Source: Sipunculus nudus
Lineage: Eukaryota; Annelida; Sipuncula; Golfingiida; Sipunculidae
NCBI GenBank assembly: GCA_026874595.1
Contig: CM049309.1
Span: 53,790,079-53,854,078, forward strand
Length of the DNA: 64,000 nt
Reading direction: 5' to 3'
In this document: piece by piece, positions 46,770-59,585 of the stretch
Position numbering within the stretch: position 1 is the stretch's first letter
Layout: every line of letters begins with the position of its first letter
The notes under the pieces: model-generated
Databases searched by the model: none
The model's input: only the letters and a program-made list of their open reading frames with translations
Told to the model about the DNA's origin: nothing
Program-made: the position numbers and the translations under genes

Positions 46770-48944
46770 AGAATAAACATTATGTTTGCTCGGGGAATTT
46801 GCCAAAAGTTAGCTGTACATTTCATGTGACATTAGTGTTAAGATTAATATATATTAATGATAAATCAATGCCACATACAGTGGAATATCAAACTTATTCA
46901 GTATATCGTATAATATAAACATCCATCATTCAATTTTTGAGCAACAACTCCCTGTTAAATGTTTAAAAACTAGAAGTGACAAAAGAAAGTTATCTAACAA
47001 GAACTTTTCATGGGTAATCATCCAGGACCGCGTTAGCGTCCATGAACACCGGCATGAGCGTGCGCATTGGAGTTGGAACCAACCTACCCGAAGGTCAGGA
47101 GTTGCAACCTGGAGTACTGAAGATGGCGTTGTGCGCAAGTCTGTATGTTTGGCCCAGTGGCATAATAGAGTGGGGTACCAGTCTAGTGACGTGGCCCCTC
47201 TCAGGGGTTAGGAGCCTCACTTGGAATATCACATGTTTATCATATTTATGACACTCAACAAACAATCAGTAGCTTTCAAATGTAGTAGTTTGAGAAGGTC
47301 ACCAATGACCTTGAATTTCATCAGTTTGGTTGAGATGTAAAAATTACTTATTTTCTCAGATTTTGATTTTAATGAATTAATAAAATATCTTACAGGGTAT
47401 TATTTTGGTGTCATTCTTGTTAATTAGGCCCATGCCTCATTCTTCCATTGCAGCTTTCTTTCTTGACCTGAGCTTTGAGTTTAAGAAAAGATTAGCAAGT
47501 TTCAATGGGCACCCTCTTGTGGAACTCACTATAGTAGAACTTGCTGGTGGAAGTCCTAATTTCCTGAAAGTCTGTAAATCTAAAATTATTATGTTATTGG
47601 TTGATCATTACTAATCTGTCAGATCTAATTTATACTATTACAATGCTCTGGCATTTATAGGGCAGATGATCCGTATATCATTGTCAATTATGCTAGTAAT
47701 TAAATTGGCTGCAATATATAAAGTCTTTGTTATGTCGTAATTAGTTATAGCCTTGTAGGATTGGTTGCATGCATAATAACCTGTAAACACTGAAAGGTTA
47801 AGCTTCTCCATGAATTCATAGGTGTTGTAAACGTAAGGAAATCTTGATAATATCACATAATAACATATTTATAATAACATTCAAAGTGGTTATATTCCAC
47901 AGATTTAAGATGATGAACAAGATTTTATTCAGTGTTACTTTTTGCTAATAACAGCGTGTCAGTAATGATGCTATCAACATGGTCAAGTCTCATAAACAGT
48001 CATTCATCAAACAACAATACAAAATCGAATAGCCTGGAATTTTATTTTTCCCGTATGCCTCATAATTACGAAGTAGTCCGTTTAAAAATAATTTTGTAAC
48101 AATGCATCGACTAATTGATGCGTTGATTTGCTACCTATTGTTTAAATTGTAATCGAATATTAACCTCCAAATCGATTTGTTGTGATCGTTATTTTTTGCC
48201 TGTAACACCCCGAAGTCTGATGTGAGCTTTCAAATTTAATTCCAAGCTATTTACCGTGTATGTGACCTGGATCTACTTTAATTATTCGCTGTACCACTCC
48301 ACTCGCACAGAAATATAAATGGCGGCGAAAAAAGTGGGGAGCTACATATTTATTTTACTTCCTTAAATTAACAACCATTTTGGTAAACTGTTTGCTTTTA
48401 TGTTAAAAAAATCTGAAAATTATTACTTAAGTAAGAATAAGCGATAATTGAATCGTCCGCACAGTTCACGGGCCAGTTAAAGAGAGTGAGATGTCCAAGC
48501 TGTGCTGTCCCATCCACCGACCGTCACTGTATCATCGGGAGTGTGGACGGTCTGGAAGGACATCTACAGGGCAAACAGGAAACACCTGGAAGGTCGCTGT
48601 GACCACTTACTGCATGCGAATCATTGAATGTATCATGGCACTTTTATGTATCAAGCTGTATTATACTACGATCATGCTACCCGGAATTCGGAAAGTCTTT
48701 GCACCTTAATTGCGTCTGTTTCTTTATCTGTATTGTTATACAGCTCCAAATCACAGTCCGAATTTCAATCTCAGTACTGGCCCTGGCTGCCCACGCTCCG
48801 AGCAAGACGCCGTTTTACGACCTACAAATTTCACCATGGTTAAGAGTTAAAGCAAAATTAGATGTCTTTGATCCTGCTGTGGGTACTTGAGATTCTGAAA
48901 TTCAGACTGTCACTGTATGGACGTATCAAGCTTTCCCGATGTTA
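46766..48944. other. noncoding stretch
   Basis: No firm gene. A TATAAATGGCGGCG at about 48316 resembles a core promoter, and 48480-48615 has higher GC with a 72-codon frame, but there is no splice or domain evidence. Confidence 0.4.
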
Positions 48945-49070
48945 TTGCCTCCGCCAAGAGGGCATGCGATCATATCCGTTCGTGTGTCCGTGTGTTTTTT
49001 TTCAAACATTTTTCACGCAATCATGGACGGAATCTCAAGAAATCTATAAGGCATTTGAAAAGGACACGCG
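48945..49070 (+). repeat. dispersed repeat, partner of 19426-19525
   Basis: TTATTGCCTCCGCCAAGAGG, CATATCCGTTCGTGTGTCCG, TTTTTCACGCAATC and GAATCTCAAGAAATC, in the same order as the inverse-strand copy at 19.4 kb. Confidence 0.6.
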
Positions 49071-49250
49071 AGCATGTAACATCACTTCACGAAAAGAAAC
49101 CCAATGTTAGAGCACATATCATCATGAACAGGGCAACAAATGTTGAAAGAACCAAAGAAATCCCATCCCTGGTTTAGGAATCTCATTAAACTTTGACGAA
49201 ATCAAAATATATAGTTATCGTATTTTTTTTCAGAATCATAATAAGCTAGT

Positions 49251-49253
<3 letters not shown>

Positions 49254-49325
<72 letters not shown>

Positions 49326-49352
49326 GTAAGACGGACAGACAGACAGACAGAC
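49254..49352. repeat. (AG)n followed by (ACAG)n microsatellite
   Basis: About 40 bases of AG, then about 14 ACAG units with one short interruption (GTAAGACGG). Confidence 0.95.
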
Positions 49353-49745
49353 TATCACGTTATTGAAAGCTGGATCCCTTTCTTCTATTACAAATGCCGA
49401 GACATTCAGCATTGTGTAAATAGCAATGACCTCATTCAGCGGATATGCTCTTTCTTACATTAATCAACCCCCGCATATGACCTGAAAATGATAGCCCATA
49501 TAGGTTAATAATGACCAATGGTCATTATATAGGTTTATAATGACCAAAATCCCCCAGAGCAAAAATAAGGTGAGAAATGAGTCATTTGCCAAGTTGGGAG
49601 GCCTTTAGAAAATATTATTTAACACGCATACTTCGAGTAACCTGTATGTAACTGACATTTTGAATGTAAGCAACTAATATGCTGCTAAAAGGTTATAACT
49701 ATATATCCAGAAAATAAATTGTAATTATTTATTAATTTTACTTGT
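49353..49745. other. noncoding stretch
   Basis: A short local repeat TATAGGTT(A/T)ATAATGACCA occurs at about 49500 and 49529. Nothing else. Confidence 0.45.
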
Positions 49746-49756
49746 GTATATATATG

Positions 49757-49837
<81 letters not shown>
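49746..49837. repeat. (TA)n microsatellite
   Basis: About 92 bases, interrupted near the left end. Confidence 0.95.
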
Positions 49838-49840
<3 letters not shown>

Positions 49841-50148
49841 TTGTATTCACAAGGTGTCCAAACTTTCGACAATTTAACACAAATTTTATTGGTAAATGTG
49901 TGCATGCTGACTGTTTCAGTTTATTATCTGTTTAATCTAAAGATTGTAGCGGTGGCTAATCACAATGTTGTTGATCCTTGCTCATCAACAGTCTGATTTA
50001 ATTCTTAATGACAACCAAATTTATCCGCTTATATTACCTAATTCATTTGATTTTTATAGTGGCTAAGATGATATTTTAATGACCTATATAAAAGTTCTGT
50101 TGCGGAAGCCAAATAACATATTCTATATTTAGTATTATTATGTTTCAG

Positions 50149-50448
50149 GTGGTTGATTCATCATTATTCCCGCGGATTAACAATCCCTGAGGGTATGGGT
50201 AGACGCCGCAACATGGTTTTGTGGTCTAGAAGTAGTCCGTCGATGTCACAGGTTTGCTAAAAAGGAAATCGTCGGCGTTGTCAAGTGTGGACATGGTGGG
50301 GGACAAGTAGTCAAGAGCGGCCAGGTATATTGCGATCAATGTGCGGCAAGGTGATGGTATAGTGATGGTCGGCTCAATAAGCACTTAGCGGAATACTCTA
50401 CATTTACTGGACGCGTCGATTGGCTGAACACATAATAATAAATCCAGC
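50149..50448 (+). other. probable 5' UTR part of the TMEM200-like exon, with a uORF
   Basis: TTATTATGTTTCAG ending at 50148 is a plausible splice acceptor, and sequence composition changes there. Within the leader, an upstream ATG at 50195 opens a 21-codon frame (MGRRRNMVLWS...) that stops at 50260. A TGA in frame with the main ATG lies at 50425-50427, which fixes 50449 as the first in-frame start. The upstream exon and transcription start are not identified. Confidence 0.4.
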
Positions 50449-51870
50449 ATGTTTGCCAGAGCGGGTGTGACCGCCCGTGTGATGCGAACTAACCGATCAT
50501 ATTCCTTCGCGCAGCCAGTCAAAGCAGCACCTCAAGTTAAGAGTAAGAAACGAAAGAAGCGTGACCGGTTCCGGCTGTTTATACCATTCATGTGGTCCAC
50601 GTGCGTTTGGTCTCTAGTTGGACTAGGAGTCCTGGTGGGAGGATGTGCAATGTGTGTGGTTGGTTACTATGCAGATCATTTTGCAAGCAGGACAGCTAAT
50701 AACAGTACGTCCACGTATAGTTTCCGCGAGCCCGTCGCTTACTTTCACCTACGGAACATGACTTACGTGGGGCCGGTCCTAATGGGGATTGGCTGTTTTA
50801 TTGTGGTCGTGGCATGTGTCGTGGTGTGTGAAACTAGGGACAAAATGCTTCGGGTCATGGCAGAGGAAGAAATTAAACAAGGAGTTACGAAGAAAAAACC
50901 GGATATATACGACTTGATCATCGATAAACTCAAAATGCAAACCACGCCGCGGTCAGTTAAGTCAGCTGATTCAGATAGCAATCACCAAGGCTCCTGTTTC
51001 TCCTTGGGCAGCCGGAGTTCTCAACCACGGGGGACGAACCTCTCGCCCGAAGGGACCATCGGCCGGGCGTTAGTGTCTATACCTATGGATATATTTAGTG
51101 TTGAAGTAGAATCCGCTCGTTATGAAGATCGTAACAGTCAGTCTCAGCCGCCCGGATCACCGGATTCTCACAGTTACGGGTTGCTATCTTTAGACAGTCC
51201 GGGGAGCACTCGGCGGGGACCAACCTTAAATGACACCCGCCTCCGACTTTTGGCGACAAGGCTAACGCCTCCCGGTTTTCCAACCCCGTTATATTTAGAA
51301 AATGGTGCAGAGACGGACAGCTTAGATAGGCTAAGCACGGGGCATTCATCTTCGGGGGAATCCCACAGTAAAATAACAAGCATACATTTTAATTCCCATG
51401 TAGATTTGACTTCAGACGAGGAAGGGGGATTTAACTCTCCCTCCATTAAGAGTATATCCAGTAACACTCAGGATGTACAAGTGTCTCTCGGGCTAAAACA
51501 ACGCATCATGAACCGTAAAGACGTACCTTCACCTAATAAAAAACAACACGAACCTGCAGGAAACTATCCTATAGCTATCGTAGTGCACCGGGCGTCCGTC
51601 CATGACAACGCGGATGTCGTTGTAAACGAGAGACCGAGGACCGCACCCGAGTTTGGGGTTTCTATACGCCAGGCAGATGTGGAAGTTGCCCAGCAGGTGG
51701 CGCCGCAGTCTGAGGTCAAATCACCTACCTTGTCTTCTTCATCTTGTTCGCTCTCATCTTCTCCATTCCGCCCAGCTGTTAAATCTTTGTCTATTCGCTC
51801 AATATCCTCAGATGATGATTCTCTCGAGCTGACTGAAGAAATGTTGAGATATTTCGATAAACCTCGCTGA
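50449..51870 (+). CDS. TMEM200-family two-pass membrane protein
   Basis: An intron-free 473-codon frame. Residues 31-42 are strongly basic (KSKKRKKRDRFR) and precede a first membrane segment at about 52-74. A short loop carries two N-glycosylation sequons (N85-S-T and N103-M-T). The second segment, about 106-127, begins with GPVLMGIGCF and is followed by ETRDK. This GPxxMGIGxF...ExRDK signature and the two-pass layout are those of the TMEM200A/B/C (DUF2371) family; vertebrate members have about 300-620 residues, and I recall their coding region as mostly one exon. A DIYDLIIDKL segment (152-161) follows. The remaining ~310 residues look disordered: Ser/Pro-rich, with an SDEEGG patch and an SSSSCSLSSS run, ending ELTEEMLRYFDKPR. 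The glycosylated loop suggests both termini are cytoplasmic. Molecular function is not established for the family as far as I know. The start has A at -3 and follows an in-frame stop. Paralogue identity cannot be set. Confidence 0.88.
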   Translation: MFARAGVTARVMRTNRSYSFAQPVKAAPQVKSKKRKKRDRFRLFIPFMWSTCVWSLVGLGVLVGGCAMCVVGYYADHFASRTANNSTSTYSFREPVAYFHLRNMTYVGPVLMGIGCFIVVVACVVVCETRDKMLRVMAEEEIKQGVTKKKPDIYDLIIDKLKMQTTPRSVKSADSDSNHQGSCFSLGSRSSQPRGTNLSPEGTIGRALVSIPMDIFSVEVESARYEDRNSQSQPPGSPDSHSYGLLSLDSPGSTRRGPTLNDTRLRLLATRLTPPGFPTPLYLENGAETDSLDRLSTGHSSSGESHSKITSIHFNSHVDLTSDEEGGFNSPSIKSISSNTQDVQVSLGLKQRIMNRKDVPSPNKKQHEPAGNYPIAIVVHRASVHDNADVVVNERPRTAPEFGVSIRQADVEVAQQVAPQSEVKSPTLSSSSCSLSSSPFRPAVKSLSIRSISSDDDSLELTEEMLRYFDKPR

Positions 51871-52207
51871 GAGGGCATGGTGGTCTCAGAGCTCATTTAA
51901 CCCTCACGTTTTCCATGTGAATTTTTTGCTTGTGAATTTGCTTATTCTCGGGTGATAAACTTTTTTATTCATAATATGTCTGTTCTGTCAACTAATTCTG
52001 CAAGCTCTGGTACACGCCTTCCATGTGTAGTTCTTGTTGGAGATTTCCTAAAGCATTTAACCCTTCAATTTGATGGATCTCCTGTTAAGGCATAAGCAGA
52101 CTGACGACTGCATTTTCCTGAAAAATATGGAAGGAGCCAGGCGTTTTCAATCTACCAAATGTTAATCAGTCTGGAATACACATATCAAAACACAAGGATA
52201 TCTATAT

Positions 52208-52213
<6 letters not shown>
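51871..52213. other. presumed 3' UTR and flank of the TMEM200-like gene
   Basis: No AATAAA close to the stop. Candidates lie much further on (about 52963, 53328 and 54724), so the transcript end is undetermined. Confidence 0.35.

Positions 52214-52243
<30 letters not shown>
52214..52243. repeat. (TA)n microsatellite
   Basis: About 30 bases of TA. Confidence 0.9.
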
Positions 52244-52247
<4 letters not shown>

Positions 52248-52642
52248 ACATCGTCTTGAGACGGTGTGAAAGGGATTGAGAACTGTGTAACATCAGGGTA
52301 TAAATTTGTTGTGATTCCATTAGCGGAAAGAAAACTCTATTCCCACGTTCATAATGACACCTACGGACATGTGTTCAGTGAGTATAACAATGTTTATCAG
52401 CCATTGGAATCTACTACACAAAATAACAGGTTGATTAGGATACTGTGAGGTGAGGCATGATGTGTTCATAATCATGTTTACTTTCATGCCAACTTGGAGT
52501 TCCAGATCCGTGGCTCTGTGAGCTGTGGATGATTACGTTTGTCAATCCTTGATTACCAGCAAGTTTCCTATTGTAAGTTGTCATGTAAAAAACCGCCAGC
52601 CTTATCAACATATACATACAGGTAACTAACCTTTAAACGTGT

Positions 52643-52645
<3 letters not shown>

Positions 52646-52689
<44 letters not shown>
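52646..52689. repeat. (TA)n microsatellite
   Basis: About 44 bases of TA. Confidence 0.93.
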
Positions 52690-52690
<1 letters not shown>

Positions 52691-55386
52691 GTTTTTCCTA
52701 GGACCATCCCTTCTTAATTTATATTGATCACACCATATGAATTGTGATTTGTTTTGTTTTTATGGTTATCAAAAGGTAAGCAAGACCTTTATAGTAGAAA
52801 GGCTCTATATGGATAGCAGGGGCTCTATATTGATGATCATTTGTAGACTTCTATGCCAAACATATATATTCCAATTGAATGATGCACTTCAAATTGGGAA
52901 GTTTAGACTTGTTCTATTGTGGGTCTGGGAAAGCAGAGCAGATGTTTCATATTGTTATAAACAAATAAATTATATATTCTTACCTCTATTTCACTCTTTT
53001 TACTGGAAAGGTGTCTTGTCTACAGGAAAATCCGGAATTTTTCACAAGAGTGGTGATTACACGTAAAACTACATGTAAAACTATAATTTATTAAGTTTAT
53101 TAAAATTCCAATATTAAAATTATGCATTTTCAACATGACTTGGTCACTGAGACGAAATATATGTCAGTTGTCGGCTGACAAAATTATTTTCAGTATTGGA
53201 ACAATTAAAAAAAATGGCGGTTACATCTACAAAAGAAATATAAAAATAATTGACATACATTAACCATGATGATCAAGTATCGAATATATCATTTATTTTT
53301 TTATAAATAACAAAACAAAACAAGATTGAAATAAACAAAACAAGTGTGAACTAAAACGCATATTCGATATTAATGCTTATTGTTTTTTGTAAGCAATGTT
53401 GGCTTCACTGGCTAATTTGTGGAATGCATAGGGAAACAAAGTGAAAACACGCATTTTTCATAAATAATTCCTTAACAGAACAGAGAAAGGGAGAAAATAC
53501 ATAAAACTATCGGCTGCTCGGCAGAAAAGTTATATAGGTCCCTACATGTTTTTAGATGAGATGTTTTCATGTAATCGAAAGACTAGAATAGTTTAAAGTG
53601 AGAATCGATGTTCACTAAAGGCCTGTGTAATGCATGTAATACCACATTTTTGCCTGTGTACTTTGTAAGGGGAGCAAACTAAGCCAAAGACAGCCTGGTT
53701 AGTTTTTCATGTGTTCATTCATTTTTTGTAAAATTGAAATGAACAAACCGATCTATGTCACTAAAGGACCAATATAAAATATTCTCCTCTCATTGTCGTT
53801 GATTCGGGTACAACCAAACACAAAATATTTTTCACAAATTCGGCATTCCCTGTGGAAACCCTCCCAACAAGTTGGCCAAAAATAGAGCCTATGCTTGCTA
53901 CAGGTCATATATTGGGATCATTTTTTGTCTCTCCGGAGATGGATATGCAGTGATACAATTCGATAAAACATTACCAAGAAGATCAGCAATTTAAATTACC
54001 AAATTAAAAAAAAAGATAAACACGCACACCGCAAACATTGTAAGTCGGTCATTCGAGCGGAGACACTACAAAAATCCAAGCCACAGGCTGGATGTATGGT
54101 ATAATGTGTGTCTGGGGCGCGGTGCGGTGGAATGCGCCAGTGTTTGCCTAATGGATCGTTGTTACTATGACAGTGATTCCATATCCACTATCCCTTTCTG
54201 TATACTTGATCGACCGGTTGTTGTGTCTCTTTGGATCCTTTTGTTTTCCCTACAAATGATTTTCCTTTTCCTTCAAACTTAATTAACCTCTGATACTGCA
54301 GTAGCTCGGGGCTCCTATGACACCCCGTTCCTGCACACTATGCTAAATGTGGAATCAACCATGTTTTATTAAAAACATATGAGACGCCGCTTTAAATATA
54401 TGTTAACAAATGAATGTGATGCTCCACACGTTCGGTATGGCTGAACTCTGGGTAAGTCCGTAATTATCCCTCCTCCTGGGTCGTGTTTTTGAACACATGC
54501 TGTTTCCTGGATACGTGTATGACGTCATATGAGGCAGGTGTCAATCTATATTCACACTTTCGTTTCATTGCATGGCCCCGACCTGCAGACCATCGTCTGC
54601 ACGCACTGCTCAAACACAATTTCCAGTTGGATACTTGTTACCTTGTACATTTTATTATGTATAATACACGCTTTACTTGTGTATGTTATTTGGACTGAAA
54701 ACTTGACGCAGACAATACAATAGTAATAAACTATTTTGTTCGAACGCGTGAGTGACAGGCATATTTGTAAAGCTTTTATTGCATGAACAGGCTTTTGTTA
54801 CTAAAATTAGGTTCATGTTATATTGCTATATTTGAATCATAGGCAGAAGCATGAATTCAGAGATTTGATTGATTAGATCTTCTGTATATTGCATGCCATT
54901 TCTTTGTTGTCTCCTGTCCATTTGTTTGGTCAGCAGTATGTATGTGTATATAAATGTCCCTCACGATGTTCCTGCACTATTTAGACACCTGTCTGTTATT
55001 CGAATTTGTAAAAAAAAAAATCGCACAAAGATCACAGTACTAATTTTTTACTCATAAATACACCAAAAGTCATATCAGTAACATGATTTTTCTTAATAAA
55101 ATTCATTTGTTAAAAAAAAAGGAAGGCGAAAGGAGAAGTTAGATAAGAAATAATATACAAAAACTATATAGAAAATAACTGATCATTCATACTTTATATG
55201 GTACCTTGCAGGATCTGTGCGATGTTTTAACATAAAAACTTACATAACACTAAAACGTTCAAATATCATCATATGGATTTTATTACAATTAATATAAAAC
55301 AATATATTTCAACTAGACAGCTCATTCAACAAGTGATTTCTATATTGAGATTCAGTTACAATAAAATCAAAGTACATTTAATAAAA
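52690..55386. other. noncoding stretch
   Basis: No supported gene. A 109-codon plus-strand frame at 52737-53066 has no family resemblance or splice signals, but it could lie in a long 3' UTR of the TMEM200-like gene. Confidence 0.4.
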
Positions 55387-55407
55387 TTATATATATATAT
55401 ATATATA
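55387..55407. repeat. short (TA)n microsatellite
   Basis: About 21 bases of TA. Confidence 0.85.
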
Positions 55408-55651
55408 CATGACCTATTGTAGACGTAACGCTATATTATAAGAGAATGCTGTTTTATTAGGTTCAGAGTATAGGCGTATATAGCGATTTGGTTAAGGTAA
55501 AACCTGTTGGTTGGATGTCCCTTTCTTGTGTCATCTTTCAAATATTTTAAAAGTATTCATAACTCCTGATTTTTTTATATAATTATTCACTCAACAAAAA
55601 GATACATCAAATAAACATAACATATTATAGTACAAACAGAAACAATACGGA

Positions 55652-56383
55652 TTAAGACAATTCATTTATGGACAATTCTAAGTTCATCAAAATGCCTTTG
55701 AAATAACAAAACCTATGTAAGAAAATAATAATAATAATAATAATCTTCCTCCCACACACACTTTTATTTGTAATTTCATGATTTAATAAATACTGTGACC
55801 CTCGTTTCCTAAAACATTCTAATTTTTTATTCTTTTCTGCTATTTTATATTCAATTCGAACATATTCATATAAAAAGAAATTAAATCCACGTATATTTGG
55901 CTTCTGAGTGGTTCTTCTACACTGGTCAATATATCTTTCAGCCTCTATTACAATAACATAGTACATATCACTTTCATCTATGGCGCCATAAAATACCCCT
56001 AACTTCTCAAGTCTAAACTCTATTAGCTTATCAGTGCACCAAGTCTTCAAATCCATCCAAAATTTCTTAGTAAATTTACATTCCCAAAACAAATGGTTAA
56101 TTGTTTCTAAACCTCCCTCGCAAAACGTACAATAATCAAAATCCTGAATTTTCCATTTCATAAGACAAAAGTTGTTTACTAAAATATTATTAAGAATTTT
56201 ATATTGAAATATCCTAGATTTTGTATCATGCAAGACTCTGTGGGGAAGGGTGTAAGTACTTGTAAAATCACCTGGTGTGTTTGTTATATATTTTGATATC
56301 TTCGGCTTAGTTTGTTGTACAGAACATATTTTATTTCTTAATATCTTGTAAATCTGATGTGACTTCAACTTGCTCAATGGCAC
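55652..56383 (-). pseudogene. intact C-terminal piece of LINE ORF2 with CCHC-type zinc-binding motif
   Basis: An open 243-codon segment of the decayed LINE. Residues 85-102 carry C-x2-C-x8-H-x4-C (YCTFCEGG ... INHLFWEC), the zinc-binding motif found C-terminal to reverse transcriptase in L1/Tx1-like ORF2. It is followed by FTKKFWMDLKTWC and a LGVFYG segment typical of the same region. The frame stays open only in this part, probably by chance or recent decay, because the upstream reverse transcriptase is broken. The isoleucine run near the C-terminus is an AAT-repeat artefact (55727-55744). Confidence 0.8.
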
Positions 56384-58650
56384 AAAAATATCCTGAATTT
56401 TTATTTGTAAATTTTTTATATATGATCTTCAGATTCCATATTATCTTCTAACTCACTTATGTTAGTTTGATCAGTATCTGCCTTACATTGTTTCATTACT
56501 AATGATATTAAATTGTACCAGTTAATAAAATAAATACTAGTTAACGCTTCTGATTTCCAATATTCAAAAGATAAAACATGGTTCTGTACATCAAATAGGT
56601 CCTGTACCTTTTACATTCCTACATTATAGAAATGTTCCCAATAGAATGTTTTCTTATTTAAAACAAAATGCTTATTATGCGACAAATGTTGCTCTTTTAA
56701 CTTCACCTCTGCTTAGTTATCTAGTTTTAAGAAATACCAGTTTTGCAACACCTCTCTGTAAAATTCATTCAATTTTTTTTTCTAAAACTAATAAATCGGG
56801 TTTATAGTTCCAATTAAATAGAAAGTCCATAATCGCTACATCTTTTCTTTAAATTGTAGATGCACAAAGCTTTCCAGGGTCTATTTTCACACTGAAAAAA
56901 TCTTTTAATCCATCCTACTCTTGATGCCAAAAAGAGTGACCGCAGGTGTGGAACATTCAGACCACCAATTTCTATTTCTTGCACTAGAACAGGCCTTTTT
57001 ATTCTCTCTTTTCCACCATTCCACAGAAAAGAAAATATAATTTAATTTAATCTCTGAACATATTTATTTGATATATTGTTACTACTCAAATAATAATTAA
57101 ATTTAGATATTATATATGTTTTTATTATTTGAATTTTTCCTTGCGGAGTCAGATTTCTTTGTTTTCAAATCTGTAGAGTCGTTTTTTTGTTTGTTTTAAT
57201 TTGTATTCCAAATTGAGCTCTTCACATTGCTGTTTATCATATGATATAAACACTCAAAGAACTTTGATTGGTTTAGCAGGCCAGTGAATTCCAAATGGTT
57301 TTAATAAACTAATTTTAGACTTACCTATCCATAATGATAAACCTGTTTTAAAAAATTACTGCCTGATGTTTTATCTGATGGAATCGCAATTGTATCATCA
57401 GCATATTGCAGGAGTTTACTTGTCCCTCTCCTTTTCTAATTCCTTTAATAGCTGGATCATTCCTTATTTTTATTGCTAAAATTTCTGAGGCTAGTATAAA
57501 AAGTTAGAGGGACAAAGGGTCCCCTTGTCTGACTCCTCTTTCCATTTCAAAATACCCAGATGTTGTACAATTATTTATTACGCAGCTGCTTATATAATTA
57601 TAAAAAAAACATGAAAGTCCATTCTAAAGAATCAAAAGCCTTTTCCATTTTGGGCAATTATCACACCAGGAATTCTTTTATCTTTTGTATAATCCAGCAA
57701 ATCGTGAACAAACCCGATATTTTCACCAGTTAATCGATTCTTTACATAACCAGTCTGATTAGAGTGTATTTTTTTTTTGGGTAAGAGCTTTGAGAGTCTA
57801 ACAGAAAGTGTTTAGCTGAAAGCCAAAATTTTATAGTCTGTATTTAAAATTGATATTGGTCACCGGTTTTTTTTAACAAAGTACAATCTTTGTTTTTCAT
57901 CTATTAAAGTTATTACTGCTTGCCTCTGGAATGTTGACAGTTTTCCCTCCTCAAATGATATATTGGAGGATTTGACGAATAGGGGGCCAAATTGTGGCCA
58001 AAATTTTAAATAAAAATTCAATAGGTTAAACATCATTTCCTGGACTTTTATTATTTTGAAATGATTTAACTGTATTATACAATTCATCTATTGTTAATGG
58101 CTTACACAAAAAGTTATTATATTCTTGTGTTACAAATGGAGCATTTATTTCTGTTAAATATTCTTCAATCTGTTTAAGTGACTTACTGTAATTTGATGAG
58201 TACAATTTACAATAAAAATCTTTTTCTAAACCAAGTATCCCATTTGGAATTATAGTATATTCTCCATTATCCATTCTTAGTTTCTGACCCATTTTCTGAC
58301 TGCATTATATTTTTCTAAATTATAAAAATTTTAACTACTTTTTTCTCCCTTTTCAAACCATCTGACTTTCGATCTCAGTATCAATCCTTTTGTTTTATGA
58401 TTATCTATCTCTTCCAGTTCTTCTTTTATCTTTTGTATACTTTCCTTAATTTCTTTTTCTCTCTCTACATCTGAATTTACCAATTTAGTGTTGAGGATTT
58501 TTAATTGATCAAGTAGGTCATCTGCTCTTGTTTTTTGCACATTTTTTTGCTTCTTTACCTTTTTTTGTGTAAAAATCTCTTACTTTAAACTTTACATATT
58601 CCCATATTTTAATATAATTTGTGTTTACTCATGAAATTGTTGATAACTTA
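55652..58650 (-). mobile_element. 5'-truncated L1/Tx1-type LINE relic (ORF2)
   Basis: Read on the minus strand, the order is that of L1-clade ORF2. A linker before the reverse transcriptase comes first (KIWEYVKFKVRDF near 58600; TKGLILRSKVRWFEKGEKSS at 58331-58390). Next come FYCKLYSS and NNKSPGNDV (58026-58292), then GPLFVKSSNISFEEGKLS and RQAVITLI (near 57900-57960), RGVRQGDPLS (near 57525), and QYADDTIAIPS with the catalytic YADD at 57394-57405. FLWNGG...IKRPVLVQEIEIGGLNVP (near 56960) and the C-terminal domain follow. It is dead: several frameshifts, a stop just after QGDPLSL, and no endonuclease or ORF1. The 3' boundary may lie somewhat below 55652. Confidence 0.85.
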
Positions 58651-59548
58651 ATATCTTTCGATCTGTAAAGCGGGCCTTAGGGCGAAGAAAATATTGAACA
58701 TCCTTTTGTTGAATATTACAAAATAATATATTAAATATTACAAAATTTTATTATTCCCAGAAAATTTTGAATTGATATATTTCCTACGTAAATATGAATT
58801 ATAAAACAGAACTACATCCTTAAACGACACAGGATGTCTCATGCAGCTAAACTATACATGTATCAATTTAAGGTAGCGATGCTGCCTTGATATTTTCAAG
58901 TTTAGGTTACTTTCAATTATTAGACAAGTGCTTATATTTTATAAGTTTCTATTACTTGCGCTTAACCTGGCTTAACTTTGGCAAAATCTCATTTTTTTAA
59001 TCTGTGAGAGTGTACTTATGACTATCGATTGATTTTACTAGCTTATCCTACCGATTCATTATTTTGAACTTTAAGATCCGTTTTTGTCATCCAAAATACG
59101 ACAGATGGTGCTTTAATATAATGAAGACGGGCTAAACTATGTAAACCTCTATAGATAACACAGCAACACACCCTTGTTCCTGATTAAGAGTATAACAAAC
59201 TACTTTCTGCCTTGATACACAATCGTTGTTCCCGACAGATAGCGCTGCGACAGCCCCTCCACTGAATTAGTGGAGAATTAATAAAAATTACCCCCCCCCC
59301 CCCCATGTGATGACACACTTTACATCATATCCCGACAGTTAAAGAACAAAAAAATTTATATCTGAAGCATGACCACAGAGGAGTAGCGTGACAAAAGCCC
59401 AGTGTGACAACCGTCAAATATAAAATAGATATAAGTAAACAGGAGTGAATGTGTATTAATTTTAATTTTCATTATTTTCAAGTAATAATCTCATCCAATT
59501 TTAAAGACTACAGGTTGTGAGTAGCCTATAGAGATATAGCGAGTGGTA
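58651..59548. other. noncoding stretch
   Basis: No gene. A C run of about 14 lies near 59291-59304. Confidence 0.5.
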
Positions 59549-59585
59549 ATAATAACGTTAATAATAATAAAAATAATAATAATAA
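59549..59585. repeat. (AAT)n microsatellite
   Basis: Interrupted AAT units immediately left of a REP-D copy. Confidence 0.85.

Noticed and set aside
48316-48330. TATAAATGGCGGCG as a core promoter
   Set aside because: A single motif match with no downstream exon or initiator support.
50763-51896. Several minus-strand open frames of 70-110 codons across the TMEM200-like gene
   Set aside because: They are antisense shadows of a long, family-matching plus-strand frame.
52737-53066. 109-codon plus-strand frame downstream of the TMEM200-like gene
   Set aside because: No family resemblance and no promoter or splice evidence.
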